Shown here in pieces: positions 1 through 7,876 of a DNA stretch of 12,312 nt; position 1 is the stretch's first letter; every line of letters starts with the position of its first letter. The stretch spans positions 1 through 12,312 of the forward strand of contig JAJZFK010000036.1 of NCBI GenBank assembly GCA_021805405.1, written 5' to 3'. The notes under the pieces are model-generated. The model had not been told where the DNA came from, ran no database searches, and saw only the letters and a program-made list of their open reading frames with translations. The translations under genes and the position numbers were made by a program. The stretch is from a bacterium (GTDB taxonomy: Bacteria > Armatimonadota > Chthonomonadetes > Chthonomonadales > Chthonomonadaceae).

Positions 1-405
1 TGCGATTGTACTCACGCAAAATGGGCACTCCTTTGTCGTTGGGTCTGCGGGTGGTGGTGCTTTTTTCAACTTAGCCAGCATCTCTACCATCACGAATATT
101 GCAAGCGCAATGATGACAAAGTTGATTATCGTATTGAAAAACGACCCGTAGCTCAGTACTACAGCGCCTGCCTTCTTGGCGATATCCAGCGATGTATACG
201 GTGGGGGAGTGGTACCGTCCTTGAGGACCAGGAAGAGGTTATTGAAGTCTACATGGCCCAGGAGCAACCCTATTGGCGGCATTATGATACCGTCTACAAA
301 TGCAGTGGTAATCTTGCCGAACGCGCCGCCCACAACCACGGCGACAGCGAGATCGACAACGTTGCCTCTCATCAGGAATGCCTTGAAATCTTCGGTAAAG
401 CTCAT
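1..405 (-). CDS. mscL: Large-conductance mechanosensitive channel MscL (3' end cut by window edge)
   Basis: This is a homopentameric inner-membrane channel that opens under membrane tension and releases solutes during hypo-osmotic shock. The 135 visible residues start at an ATG at 405, seven bases after an AAAGGAG ribosome site. The N-terminal amphipathic segment (SFTEDFKAF) is followed by the pore helix, residues about 14-45, with the family signature VDLAVAVVVGGAFGKI and then GIIMPPIGLLLG. A periplasmic loop (about 51-78) and a second helix (about 84-110) come next. After a short Pro-rich linker the C-terminal end carries a Cys-Pro-Phe-Cys pair (C127, C130), and the frame then leaves the window. 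In relatives with such a tail a second cysteine pair often follows, which would make a small zinc-ribbon-like end; that part cannot be seen here. The gene may be the last of the minus-strand series, but a 275-base gap separates it from DUF3866, so it may have its own promoter. Confidence 0.96.
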   Translation of the reverse strand, partial: MSFTEDFKAFLMRGNVVDLAVAVVVGGAFGKITTAFVDGIIMPPIGLLLGHVDFNNLFLVLKDGTTPPPYTSLDIAKKAGAVVLSYGSFFNTIINFVIIALAIFVMVEMLAKLKKAPPPADPTTKECPFCVSTIA

Positions 406-440
406 CTAAAGCTCCTTTGTCATTAAAGTTGAGGGACGGT

Positions 441-456
441 GTTGGGCCTGCCCAAC
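441..456 (-). promoter_or_regulatory. Perfect inverted repeat in the mscL leader
   Basis: GTTGGGC and GCCCAAC are perfect reverse complements separated by two bases. The 3' edge of the repeat, in the direction of transcription, is about 36 bases before the mscL start codon. No T-run follows it on the minus strand, so it is not a standard terminator for upstream transcription. It could be a leader hairpin in the mscL mRNA or a protein-binding palindrome. The function is inferred from position only. Confidence 0.4.
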
Positions 457-624
457 GGTTGAAAGTTTTCTTGACGATCTGCAGTAGAAATTGCCACGCT
501 GTGTGGCTCGCAACATTAGTTTACCCACAGAAGCGGCGCGTTGCCGGGATTTTTGAGATACTAGAATAAACACGGTTAAACCGCCTCAGATTTATTATTT
601 CCTGCAAACGACGTTAATTGACGG

Positions 625-649
625 AACAACCTGCCGGTACAGGATTGTT
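625..649 (-). terminator. Candidate terminator of the DUF3866 gene/operon
   Basis: AACAA-CCTG pairs with CAGG-(A)-TTGTT around a six-base loop, giving nine base pairs with one bulge. It begins about 31 bases past the stop codon at 681. In the minus direction the 3' arm itself ends in TTGTT, but no long T-run follows, so it is a moderate candidate only. Confidence 0.4.
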
Positions 650-680
650 TACATAGGTTACTATAAGTTGCTGCCAGCGC

Positions 681-1766
681 TTAATCTATGGTCTGTGCGC
701 ACCATGCGCCAACGGCTAGTGCGCATTGGAAAAGGAGCGCCTCGGTTTCTGGGGGGCGCCCCATACTTTTCACGAATGGGTAGAGGCTCAGATAGTCTTG
801 CCACTCCACATTAACGTCCATAGGATGGACCTTGTGAGCGAGGTGGGTGGTCGCAATGGTAGCGCGTAGGGGGCTAACATCAAGGTTTGCAGCAACCGGT
901 ATGTTCACGGCTGCCAGTACCACCCTGGCTAGAACGGTAAGCGAGTGGTGGCTTAAGCCGTTATGGCGAGACCGGGCGTCGCTGGATCCTGCTCTCACGC
1001 ACATCACCGGGGTTCCACCCAACGACGCTGCGCCGTTCAGGACAATACCCTGGTCCACTGCCGAGAAACCGAATGGCGTATCTGTGCCAACATTGCCGGG
1101 GCCCGGCCCAGCTATGATGATATCTGCGTGAAGAATGGTCTTCGCTGCCAGCATGCCGGAAAAAAAGGAAACGGCTTCCAGGTCGCCACCGAATGCCTGC
1201 CCACAGGTGACGGTACCACAGAGCACCTGGCTAGCCCGTAATGTCCTTACAAGTTCGCTGAAGGCAATTGGCAGCGATGCCTGGTCGGTCATGACGAAGG
1301 CGACCCGAATGGGGCGCCGCGCACGGCTAATCGCACCATGACAGACAGCTGCCAGCTGGCTGTGCAGTTCCAGGCAGATTACCGGCGTGCCATCCAGGGT
1401 AACCGCCTCACGCATGACCTCATGGTGCGGACTCTCCTGCGCCTCACAGGCGAGCACCGGCATCTGCTGCGGCGTATATCGCAGCTTCATAACGTGGCCG
1501 GGAAGCGATTCTCGCCGGTCTGCGTGCGCCGTACATATTGCAAAATCGACGCCTCCAGTGCCCAGCGACAGTTGAGTTGCGGTCGTATTGATCACAATGG
1601 TGTCCCCCGGTGTTACCGGGCCTGTGAGCGCTAGATACACGATTACTTTGTGAATTGCTCCCGTGTGAACGCCCCGTGCATTTACGCGTTGAATGTCACA
1701 GTTTTCACTGGATATTTCGGTGACCACCGCTTCCTCACGCACAAGCACGGGGTTGGTAGGCATCAT
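681..1766 (-). CDS. DUF3866 family protein of unknown function
   Basis: This is a 361-residue protein matching the DUF3866 family (known from actinobacteria and some Firmicutes), for which I know no established reaction. The visible conserved blocks are GHVMKLRYTP (about 90-99), SPHHE (112-116), LHSQL (134-138), TCGQAFGGDLEA (187-198), GPGPGNVGTDTPFGFS (220-235) and SHHSLT (272-277). The recurrent His residues and Gly-rich turns look like a ligand- or metal-binding enzyme site, but that is inference. There is no signal peptide or membrane helix. The ATG at 1766 was chosen because it forms an ATGA overlap with the stop of the SIS gene, implying translational coupling. A longer frame back to 1838 would overlap that gene by 76 bases and is unlikely. 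A second ATG follows directly at 1763. Confidence 0.85.
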   Translation of the reverse strand: MMPTNPVLVREEAVVTEISSENCDIQRVNARGVHTGAIHKVIVYLALTGPVTPGDTIVINTTATQLSLGTGGVDFAICTAHADRRESLPGHVMKLRYTPQQMPVLACEAQESPHHEVMREAVTLDGTPVICLELHSQLAAVCHGAISRARRPIRVAFVMTDQASLPIAFSELVRTLRASQVLCGTVTCGQAFGGDLEAVSFFSGMLAAKTILHADIIIAGPGPGNVGTDTPFGFSAVDQGIVLNGAASLGGTPVMCVRAGSSDARSRHNGLSHHSLTVLARVVLAAVNIPVAANLDVSPLRATIATTHLAHKVHPMDVNVEWQDYLSLYPFVKSMGRPPETEALLFQCALAVGAWCAQTID

Positions 1767-2800
1767 CGCGTAAGGGTTACCTTGCTCAGTCCACGGGGGC
1801 TGTCCGGATCCGCACCGCGTGATACTGCAAGATGACATGCGAGCATTTGCCCAGGCACAATGGCCACTAGAGGGCTAACTAGCTCATGCACTGCGGCGGG
1901 TATACGCACGGGCGTGTGAGCTAACTGCAGCGCCTCTGCATTGTTAGCCACAATGATCAACTCGGTACCCTGGTCCTTAAGTCGTCGGGCCAGGTCTAAC
2001 ATCATGCTGTACGTGCTGCCATCAGGCATATACATAAACACTGGGAAGCCGTTAGTCACCATGGCTACTGGCCCGTGAAGGAAGTCGGCACCAGAGTATG
2101 GCTTCGCTACCAGGTAACTTGTTTCGGTCATCTTGAGCGCGGCCTCTAGCGCGGTGCACTGGTTGAGCCCGCGGGCCAGCACTGCGCATTCCTGAATATA
2201 TCTGTACCGCTCCACTGCAGAGGCGATTGCGTGATCCTCACCAATTGCTTCCTGTATGAGCTGCGGCAGACGGGCAATCTCCTGCTTTAGCAATGCATGA
2301 TCTGCCCAATGTGCTGCCAGCAGCGCCACGTTGGCAAGCGATGTGGTATACGTTTTTGTGGCCGCTACTGCACGCTCTACACCTGCGTGGCACAGGAATA
2401 CATGGTCGCTTACCCGGGTGAGTGGCGAATCCTCAACGTTTGTTATACATGCGGTTAGCGCACCCGACTGCCGTGCGGATGCGAGTGTCTGTACGACATC
2501 GGTGCCTTGGCCGCTCTGGGATATGCCAATTGCGAGCGTTTTGTGCAGTTTCAGTGATGCGCCATACAGGGTGAACACCGAAGGTGCGGCAAGTGTTACG
2601 GGAATGCCACATACAATTTCGATGAGGTATTTGGCGTAGGTGGCAGCGTTGTCGGATGTGCCTCTCGCCGCTATAAGGACATGTTGAATGTCCTTACTAC
2701 GCAACTCCTCAGCCAAGCGGGCCCAGTTACTGCTCTCATGCTCTAGTACGTTGCTCACTGCAGCCGGTTGCTGATAGATCTCCTCAAGCATAACGGACAT
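1763..2800 (-). CDS. SIS-domain sugar isomerase/deaminase (GlmS isomerase-half, NagB-II-like)
   Basis: This 345-residue cytoplasmic protein consists of two SIS folds and corresponds to the isomerase half of glucosamine-6-phosphate synthase without the glutaminase domain. Such stand-alone proteins act as glucosamine-6-phosphate deaminases (NagB-II) or related sugar-phosphate isomerases. Sugar-phosphate loops are visible as RGTSDNA (about 46-52), ISQSG (93-97) and AATKTYT (146-152). The residues that align with the GlmS catalytic Glu, His and Lys are present: Glu226 in KMTETSY, His242 in FLHGP and Lys340 in the C-terminal LSKVTLTR. The ATG at 2800 is preceded by a strong GAGGAGG site; an in-frame start at 2878 is less likely. 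The stop overlaps the DUF3866 start. The exact substrate (glucosamine-6-phosphate or another amino or ketose sugar) is not decided by sequence. Confidence 0.88.
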   Translation of the reverse strand: MSVMLEEIYQQPAAVSNVLEHESSNWARLAEELRSKDIQHVLIAARGTSDNAATYAKYLIEIVCGIPVTLAAPSVFTLYGASLKLHKTLAIGISQSGQGTDVVQTLASARQSGALTACITNVEDSPLTRVSDHVFLCHAGVERAVAATKTYTTSLANVALLAAHWADHALLKQEIARLPQLIQEAIGEDHAIASAVERYRYIQECAVLARGLNQCTALEAALKMTETSYLVAKPYSGADFLHGPVAMVTNGFPVFMYMPDGSTYSMMLDLARRLKDQGTELIIVANNAEALQLAHTPVRIPAAVHELVSPLVAIVPGQMLACHLAVSRGADPDSPRGLSKVTLTR

Positions 2801-2897
2801 GGGATACCTCCTCGTTGTAATGCTGTTAGCAGCCGAAACTGCGGATAATTGTTGAACACGCCCTAACTTTTTGTGCAAAAGGAGCGCTAGAGTTCAT

Positions 2898-4100
2898 CTA
2901 GAAATCATCGGCACTTAGAAAAGTACCTGCACTGTACGGCGCCAGAATGGGTGTGATGGTGTTGTACGACTGCGGTAGCAAAAGTTCCCCCGGTTTCTTT
3001 AGACCGAACAGCAGTGGGAAAAGGGCGTCCTGTGATATAACACCGGGCGTTTCTACCTTTATGTTCGCCAGCACCAAACCATTATCCCCTGAGGATAACG
3101 AAACCATTGGGCCATCGGCAGTCTCAAAGACTACCTCGAATTGCGGTCGGCCCTTTCGTATCCACCTATCGGTAATTTCTGGCAGCAATGCACGAAACAT
3201 ACTATCGTGATTAACCGTGCGAAACATCATTCCGCCGTCGCTGAACGCCTGAACGTCATGCATAAGAGACTGGGTAGCTAGTCGCACAGCATCCGTAATT
3301 GGCATGTGTACACGGCATTTAGTACCCGGTGTGCAACCCTTATGCGCTGCAACTGCCGCCAGTAGCCGTGAGCAGAGTGCCTCGTCGAGTGGTTGAGCAG
3401 ACGCCATTTCGTAGACTGCCAGTGCCGCTGCGTCATTGTCGTCATCGCGCTCTGCTCGCACATACCCTAAAAATTCACCCGCATGCGTTTCCACTACCAA
3501 CCACGATTCAAGTTGTGCACCCGGCTTGAATTCGAGCCAACCACGCCAATAACCGGCTGAGCGTATTACAGTGAGCGGAGTGCCTGCAAATGTGTGGTTG
3601 TACGCCGTCATCATGGCATCGAGGTCGCCGTGTACCGCCATGCGCGCGACTGTTCCGGCCTGGAAAGGAAGTGCGTTCAGTGTGCCCGAAAGAACAGGTA
3701 TCCCTACTGGAGTCCAGCCGAATTTTGCGTAGTAGGCTGGAATGCCGGTTCCCAACAATGAGAAATCAAAGGTGTCCGCCGCAATTACTTCGAGTGCAGA
3801 CTGCAAACAGGCCCTGTTGTAACCGTTGCCCGTGAATTGCGGTAGTGTGGAGACGTTGGCAATGCATGCCGCAGTCAGCCTTGACTCACCAACGGTAACG
3901 GTTCTGCGCACGATCTGTACGCAGCTTACAATGCGGGCATCCAGCACGCCAACTCGGGTATAGTGCGCGTCGTATTCCGTATCCCCGTAAAAGTACCTCT
4001 CAAAGTAATCACGCCCCGTATCTGAAAAAGCGGTACACCACAGGTTAAGGCACTCATCACGCTCATGTTCATGAATAGAGCGAACGTAAAATCCGCTCAT
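2898..4100 (-). CDS. Eis-like GNAT N-acetyltransferase with SCP2-like C-terminal domain
   Basis: This is a 400-residue acetyl-CoA-dependent amine acetyltransferase of the Eis (enhanced intracellular survival) type: two GNAT folds followed by an SCP2-like domain. The acetyl-CoA loop is visible at about 83-94, with the Q-x-x-G-x-G core (Q88, G91, G93). Tyr124 in YYAKFGW aligns with the general-acid Tyr126 of Mycobacterium tuberculosis Eis (YGRFGY). The chain ends in Phe, as Eis does, whose terminal carboxylate is the proposed base, so the enzyme looks active. The second GNAT fold spans roughly 150-285 and the SCP2-like part roughly 295-400. Characterised Eis enzymes acetylate aminoglycosides, lysine residues or polyamines; the native substrate here is unknown. 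The ATG at 4100 has an AGGAGAG site and overlaps the upstream stop as ATGA. A 97-base gap separates it from the SIS gene. Confidence 0.9.
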   Translation of the reverse strand: MSGFYVRSIHEHERDECLNLWCTAFSDTGRDYFERYFYGDTEYDAHYTRVGVLDARIVSCVQIVRRTVTVGESRLTAACIANVSTLPQFTGNGYNRACLQSALEVIAADTFDFSLLGTGIPAYYAKFGWTPVGIPVLSGTLNALPFQAGTVARMAVHGDLDAMMTAYNHTFAGTPLTVIRSAGYWRGWLEFKPGAQLESWLVVETHAGEFLGYVRAERDDDNDAAALAVYEMASAQPLDEALCSRLLAAVAAHKGCTPGTKCRVHMPITDAVRLATQSLMHDVQAFSDGGMMFRTVNHDSMFRALLPEITDRWIRKGRPQFEVVFETADGPMVSLSSGDNGLVLANIKVETPGVISQDALFPLLFGLKKPGELLLPQSYNTITPILAPYSAGTFLSADDF

Positions 4101-5281
4101 ATCGCTCTCCTATTTGCGGCTCGCATGATGTCAAGCTGATCATGAATAAGAGGCAACAGCGGATCGGTGCCACGAATGTTAGACGTGTCACGGAGTACCT
4201 CTCCGGCCTGGGCGTTGTTCAAATCGGCAAGTGGTTCGTTGGGGTTTACCAGGTAGTGTACGGCTGCTGCGATTCCTGCAGCAATGTTTACTGGTGTTAC
4301 CGAGTGTTTCAGGCAAAGGCGGGCTGCTCCAACAAGCCTGTCGTCTTCAGCAAGTTTACGCCGTGGGTCACGGCATAGGCGAATACAGGTATCACCTAAG
4401 GCCTGGTTCGTGAACCGTTCAAGAAGGTCAGCGTTATAGGCGGACATTTCTGTCGCGGTCATTCCCCATTCTGCCTGAAGAGCGCGGGATACCTCATTTA
4501 GCGCACCGGCAACAAAGCTGTAAATTTGCGGTACCTCTAGCGCCTGCCAACCAAATTCCAGGCCGGCATGCCACCCAAGGAAGCCGAGGACTGCGTGAGA
4601 GCCATTGTGTGCAAATAGCTTGCGGTCAATCTGGCTTTGAAACCTGCCAACTGCCGAGAGCCCGGGTATCACAGGCAAGGTGCCAACAATGGCATCTGCA
4701 TCCACTGGAAGAGTCTTATATGCTTCGGTGCGTATCGCCGCCACGTCATCCGCCCGTTCTGCTGCGGTGGCTACCGGAGTCATGCGTGCAACCACCGTAC
4801 GCACAAACCCCACATTTGCAGTTAGTGCGCCGTGCAGATCCGCTGGTAAAAAGCCCAAAACCGCGTCGCGAAGCACGATGTCGGCGCGCGGCAGGTTTTC
4901 ACAAACCAGTATGGTGAGCGGTTCGCCACCGTCACGCAGGCGCTGCTCCAATCCGGCCGCAATGGTCTGCGCGGCTGCACTCATAGCACTGGCACCCACT
5001 GCTGTACACGCAATAGCCGCACCTGTGAGAGCAGTGGCACATGCGTGCCGATCGTTAGCGTGTAGGGCACGAACGGGTGCAATACTGTGCGATTCGTTCT
5101 GTCTGCCCACTATATCAAGGCGATAGCGACGTCTGGTCTCAAGCGCATCGATAAGACGCTCGTCTGTGTCGATAAAAATTGTTTCAAGGCCACCTTCACT
5201 GAAGAGCTGGCCCAAAAATCCTCGCCCAACGCTTCCCGCACCAAACTGAACTGCTGTTTGCCTACTTGTTTGCTCTGTCAT
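4097..5281 (-). CDS. mtlD: Mannitol-1-phosphate 5-dehydrogenase family polyol dehydrogenase
   Basis: This 394-residue cytosolic NAD-dependent enzyme belongs to the long-chain mannitol dehydrogenase family. The expected reaction is mannitol-1-phosphate + NAD+ to fructose-6-phosphate + NADH. The Rossmann start is FGAGSVGRG (G14, G16, G19), and an Asp (about residue 38, FIDTD) at the end of the second strand favours NAD(H). The catalytic K-x4-N-x2-H signature is intact as K221, N226, H229 in the stretch RKLFAHNGSH. The length is close to the 382 residues of the E. coli enzyme. The ATG at 5281 follows AAGGG and starts 20 bases inside the end of the upstream flavoprotein gene; an in-frame start at 5317 would add a basic tail not typical of the family. 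No PTS mannitol transporter is next to it, so the enzyme may work in mannitol synthesis or on another sugar phosphate. The symbol is by family only. Confidence 0.82.
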   Translation of the reverse strand: MTEQTSRQTAVQFGAGSVGRGFLGQLFSEGGLETIFIDTDERLIDALETRRRYRLDIVGRQNESHSIAPVRALHANDRHACATALTGAAIACTAVGASAMSAAAQTIAAGLEQRLRDGGEPLTILVCENLPRADIVLRDAVLGFLPADLHGALTANVGFVRTVVARMTPVATAAERADDVAAIRTEAYKTLPVDADAIVGTLPVIPGLSAVGRFQSQIDRKLFAHNGSHAVLGFLGWHAGLEFGWQALEVPQIYSFVAGALNEVSRALQAEWGMTATEMSAYNADLLERFTNQALGDTCIRLCRDPRRKLAEDDRLVGAARLCLKHSVTPVNIAAGIAAAVHYLVNPNEPLADLNNAQAGEVLRDTSNIRGTDPLLPLIHDQLDIMRAANRRAI

Positions 5282-6503
5282 AATGACCCTTCGTTGAGGC
5301 GGTGACCGCCGAGGCAATTCGTCTGACCATTCGGCGGGTTAGTCCCGTAAACAGTGCTTCACCCGAAAGCAGACGCAATGCTATCTGGCCGGCACCCGGC
5401 CTGGGAACCGCCATATTGTACGCAATCTCTGGCCAGCGGTAGAACAGGCGAGCGAGCCGCAACGCCGAGTCGAAGTTGTTTTGGAAGTGCTCATTTATGG
5501 TTCTTGTATAGGCTGCGGTGGTACCTTGCGCAATGCATTTGGCGGCAATTTCACCGCTTCGTAGCGCATGCAGAATGCCGTCGCCAAAGATTGGGTTCAC
5601 CAGTCCTGCAGCATCGCCTACAAGCAGCACAGTAGCCTGTCTATTTTGTAGGGTATGCCTTCCGTTCCAAAGCGGCAGTGGGTGGAAGTGAAAGCGCAGT
5701 TCTTCGCGGTTGAACGGCACTTCGGTATAGTTAAGGTAGCGGATAATACCCTCTTCCAGTAGTTGGCGTGTTTGCTGCGGGCTGGTGTGATGAGGCGAAT
5801 GTTCTGAAAATAGGCCTGCGCCTACGTTTAAATGATTAGCCTTGGGAAACAACCACGAGTAGCCCCCATTAATGTCCCCAAATTCGAGATGAACCCTGTC
5901 CTTCCTGAGGATAGAGGTATTACTATCCCAGTTGAAAGGGACTTCCACTTCCGCTGCAATCGCTATCGACCTTTTCATCTTGAGGCCCGCTAGCCTCGCA
6001 ACCACGCCGTTTGCCCCATCTGCACCAATAACAAACCTCGCGCGAAACTGCTCTATGTTACCCGCCACCGAGATACCAACGTTTACCCTAGCCGAGCCGT
6101 CGGCCTGAAGAGTGACAACTCGAGCTCCATCTTTCAACGTAGCTCCTGCAGACACGGCTCGTTTTGCTAGTGCATAATCAAAAACGCTTCGCTGAACCAT
6201 CCAGATCCCTTTGTCGGTAGAACCCTGGGGACAGATGGAAAGCAGATATTCGTTCGCGAATTTGTAGGTGCATCGAAACTCGGAAATCGTCAATTCAACA
6301 AACGCGTCAGGTGCCAGGTCGCGCAGTTGCGGAATTTCCAGCAGATCGCCAGCGACCATGGGCATACCACCTCCGCACGTTTTGTGACGTGGCAATAGTT
6401 GGCGCTCTACCAAGAGAGTATTTAACCCCGCCTGTGCTAGTTTCCACGCAGCCATGGAACCTGCAGGTCCGCTGCCCACAACAATTACGTCGTAATCGGT
6501 CAC
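5262..6503 (-). CDS. Geranylgeranyl reductase family FAD-dependent oxidoreductase
   Basis: This is a 413-residue flavoprotein of the geranylgeranyl reductase/ChlP-like group, which saturates isoprenoid double bonds (lipids, quinone tails, chlorophyll side chains) or oxidises related substrates. The FAD-binding GSGPAG sits at about residues 10-15. It is followed by the family motif KTCGGG (41-46) with its conserved Cys, then GADG (160-163), the substrate-site YSWLFPK (215-221) and GDAAGLVNP (296-304). There is no clear membrane helix; the basic C-terminus may lie on the membrane. I prefer the GTG at 6503 because AAAGGG lies eight bases upstream. A GTG at 6512 is in frame but overlaps that site. 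It is the first gene of the minus-strand series. The lipid substrate cannot be told from sequence, and no prenyltransferase is nearby. Confidence 0.87.
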   Translation of the reverse strand: MTDYDVIVVGSGPAGSMAAWKLAQAGLNTLLVERQLLPRHKTCGGGMPMVAGDLLEIPQLRDLAPDAFVELTISEFRCTYKFANEYLLSICPQGSTDKGIWMVQRSVFDYALAKRAVSAGATLKDGARVVTLQADGSARVNVGISVAGNIEQFRARFVIGADGANGVVARLAGLKMKRSIAIAAEVEVPFNWDSNTSILRKDRVHLEFGDINGGYSWLFPKANHLNVGAGLFSEHSPHHTSPQQTRQLLEEGIIRYLNYTEVPFNREELRFHFHPLPLWNGRHTLQNRQATVLLVGDAAGLVNPIFGDGILHALRSGEIAAKCIAQGTTAAYTRTINEHFQNNFDSALRLARLFYRWPEIAYNMAVPRPGAGQIALRLLSGEALFTGLTRRMVRRIASAVTASTKGHYDRANK

Positions 6504-6686
6504 TGCGCGCACCCTTTCGCCAGGATAGGCCTGTTTTATAGCCGTACTAAATACTTAAGAAGATCTTGCCAGTATTGTACCCCTATGCATTTCAGTAACT
6601 TTACAAGAAGCGAGGTACCAAAAAAGGTACAGATGACGTATTTTTAGAAGGTAATAGTAAGTGATTGAACCAATGGAGTATATGAA
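6504..6686. other. Divergent intergenic region between reductase operon and htrA
   Basis: This 183-base region must carry promoters for both directions. On the minus strand a TATAAA-like -10 candidate lies at 6541-6536 without a good -35. For the protease I see no convincing pair. A small inverted repeat, GTACC-A6-GGTAC (6615-6630), lies in the AT-rich part, 56 bases before the protease start, and could be an operator or a leader hairpin. Confidence 0.4.
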
Positions 6687-7868
6687 ATGATAAAAAAACT
6701 GATAGCTCTATGTGTAATCTTTGTTGCTTTCGGCGCGGGTGCGCTAATCGCTAGCCGGTTCTCGCGCCAGGCTCCAGATAACGCGTTTGCTAATGTGAAA
6801 GTTGGACCCGGCCTAACTCCAACAGCGAATTCCGGTGGGCCAACGCCTTTGGACCTGAATGTAGACGACAGCCCGATAAGTGATCCTGGTGCCATTGCCC
6901 GTGCGGCTGCTATCGTGAAGCCTGCAGTGGTCACGATCAATACCGCAACCACTGCAGAGGGCGGTTACAGTGACAATATGTGGGGTGCGCCCTCCACGCA
7001 GAACGTGCCACTGGGCACCGGTTCTGGTGTGATCATCTCACCAAACGGACTCATTGTCACCAACAACCACGTAATACGGGGTGCCACCAGTATTATGGTC
7101 ACTTTGAGCAATGGCCAAAACTTGCCAGGCACTGTTGTAGGTGCAGATCCTCTCAGCGATATTGCCCTCGTTAAGGTGAACGCCACCGGGCTGCCTGCTG
7201 CCACGTTGGGCGATTCCAGTAAACTGGTAGTGGGGCAGTGGGTAATAGCAGTCGGCGATCCTCTCAGGGTTGGTACCACCGTTACGGAAGGCATTGTGAG
7301 TGCGATGCACAATAGCAGCCTTCCACCCGGGCAGGATGGTGAGCTCTCCTCCTACATTCAGACGGATGCACCCATTAATCCTGGAAATTCCGGTGGTGCG
7401 CTGGCAGATACCAAGGGGCGGATAATCGGCATCAACACCGCAATTATATCCAACAACGGGGGCAGTGTAGGCATTGGTTACGCAATACCTATTAACTCGG
7501 TGAAGAGGGTGATCAAGCAGCTGGCGGCTACCGGAACGGTGAACCACCCGTGGCTTGGCCTGATGTTTGGGCCAATTCCAACCGCTGCGCGGCAGCAGAA
7601 CAATATTCCCGCCTCGGTTCAAGGGTTGCTAGTCGTTCAGATCATACCTGGCAGCCCAGCCGATAGCGGTGGGTTGCAACCCGGCGATATCATCACTGCC
7701 GTCAATGGTACCGCTACTTCTAACCCTGGCGCACTCCAGTCAATCATCGCAAATGGATCAGTAGGGCAGAAACTTAGCATCGCTGTGTGGAGAAACGGAT
7801 CTAACGTCACTGTTCCTGTCACGCTTGGACAGCATCCTGTGCCAAACCAGAGCCTACCGCAAGGCTAA
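6687..7868 (+). CDS. HtrA/DegP-type membrane-anchored serine protease with one PDZ domain
   Basis: This is a 393-residue S1C protease for quality control of envelope proteins. A basic start and hydrophobic segment (about 3-22) act as an uncleaved anchor or signal, and a low-complexity linker follows to about 65. The trypsin-like fold carries the complete catalytic triad: His128 in TNNHVI, Asp158 in SDIAL and Ser235 in GNSGG. One PDZ domain (about 288-381) has GLQPGDIITAVNG, and the chain ends in a short Pro/Gln tail. Having a single PDZ places it with the HhoA/DegS/HtrA-like membrane forms rather than two-PDZ DegP. The ATG at 6687 is preceded by GGAG with an eight-base spacer. It is the only plus-strand gene here, stands alone as a transcription unit, and ends at a strong hairpin. 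It converges on another protease gene. Confidence 0.94.
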   Translation: MIKKLIALCVIFVAFGAGALIASRFSRQAPDNAFANVKVGPGLTPTANSGGPTPLDLNVDDSPISDPGAIARAAAIVKPAVVTINTATTAEGGYSDNMWGAPSTQNVPLGTGSGVIISPNGLIVTNNHVIRGATSIMVTLSNGQNLPGTVVGADPLSDIALVKVNATGLPAATLGDSSKLVVGQWVIAVGDPLRVGTTVTEGIVSAMHNSSLPPGQDGELSSYIQTDAPINPGNSGGALADTKGRIIGINTAIISNNGGSVGIGYAIPINSVKRVIKQLAATGTVNHPWLGLMFGPIPTAARQQNNIPASVQGLLVVQIIPGSPADSGGLQPGDIITAVNGTATSNPGALQSIIANGSVGQKLSIAVWRNGSNVTVPVTLGQHPVPNQSLPQG

Positions 7869-7876
7869 GATGGTTA

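Larger units (their letters stand above)
406..680. other. Intergenic region between DUF3866 gene and mscL, with three inverted repeats
   Basis: There is no convincing gene here. The stretch holds a bulged hairpin close to the end of the DUF3866 gene (625-649), a small 5-bp hairpin (493-507, GCCAC/GTGGC) and a strong 7-bp hairpin with a very short loop in the mscL leader (441-456). I found no clear -35/-10 pair for mscL. AT-rich stretches around 555-600 are the most likely promoter area. Confidence 0.5.

Noticed and set aside
1767..1838. Longer start for the DUF3866 protein
   Set aside because: It would overlap the SIS gene by 76 bases and adds residues not typical of the family; the ATGA junction at 1766 is the better start.
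2801..2897. Promoter inside the operon before the SIS gene
   Set aside because: The 97-base gap contains TTGCAC and AT-rich bases, but no pair with acceptable spacing; a weak internal promoter cannot be excluded.
4680..5126. Plus-strand open frame of 148 codons
   Set aside because: It is antisense to the mannitol-1-phosphate dehydrogenase-like gene, with low-complexity Ala/Arg/Ser content typical of a shadow frame.
7038..7622. Minus-strand open frame of 194 codons inside the HtrA gene
   Set aside because: It lies fully antisense to a gene with complete protease motifs, and its translation shows no recognisable domain.
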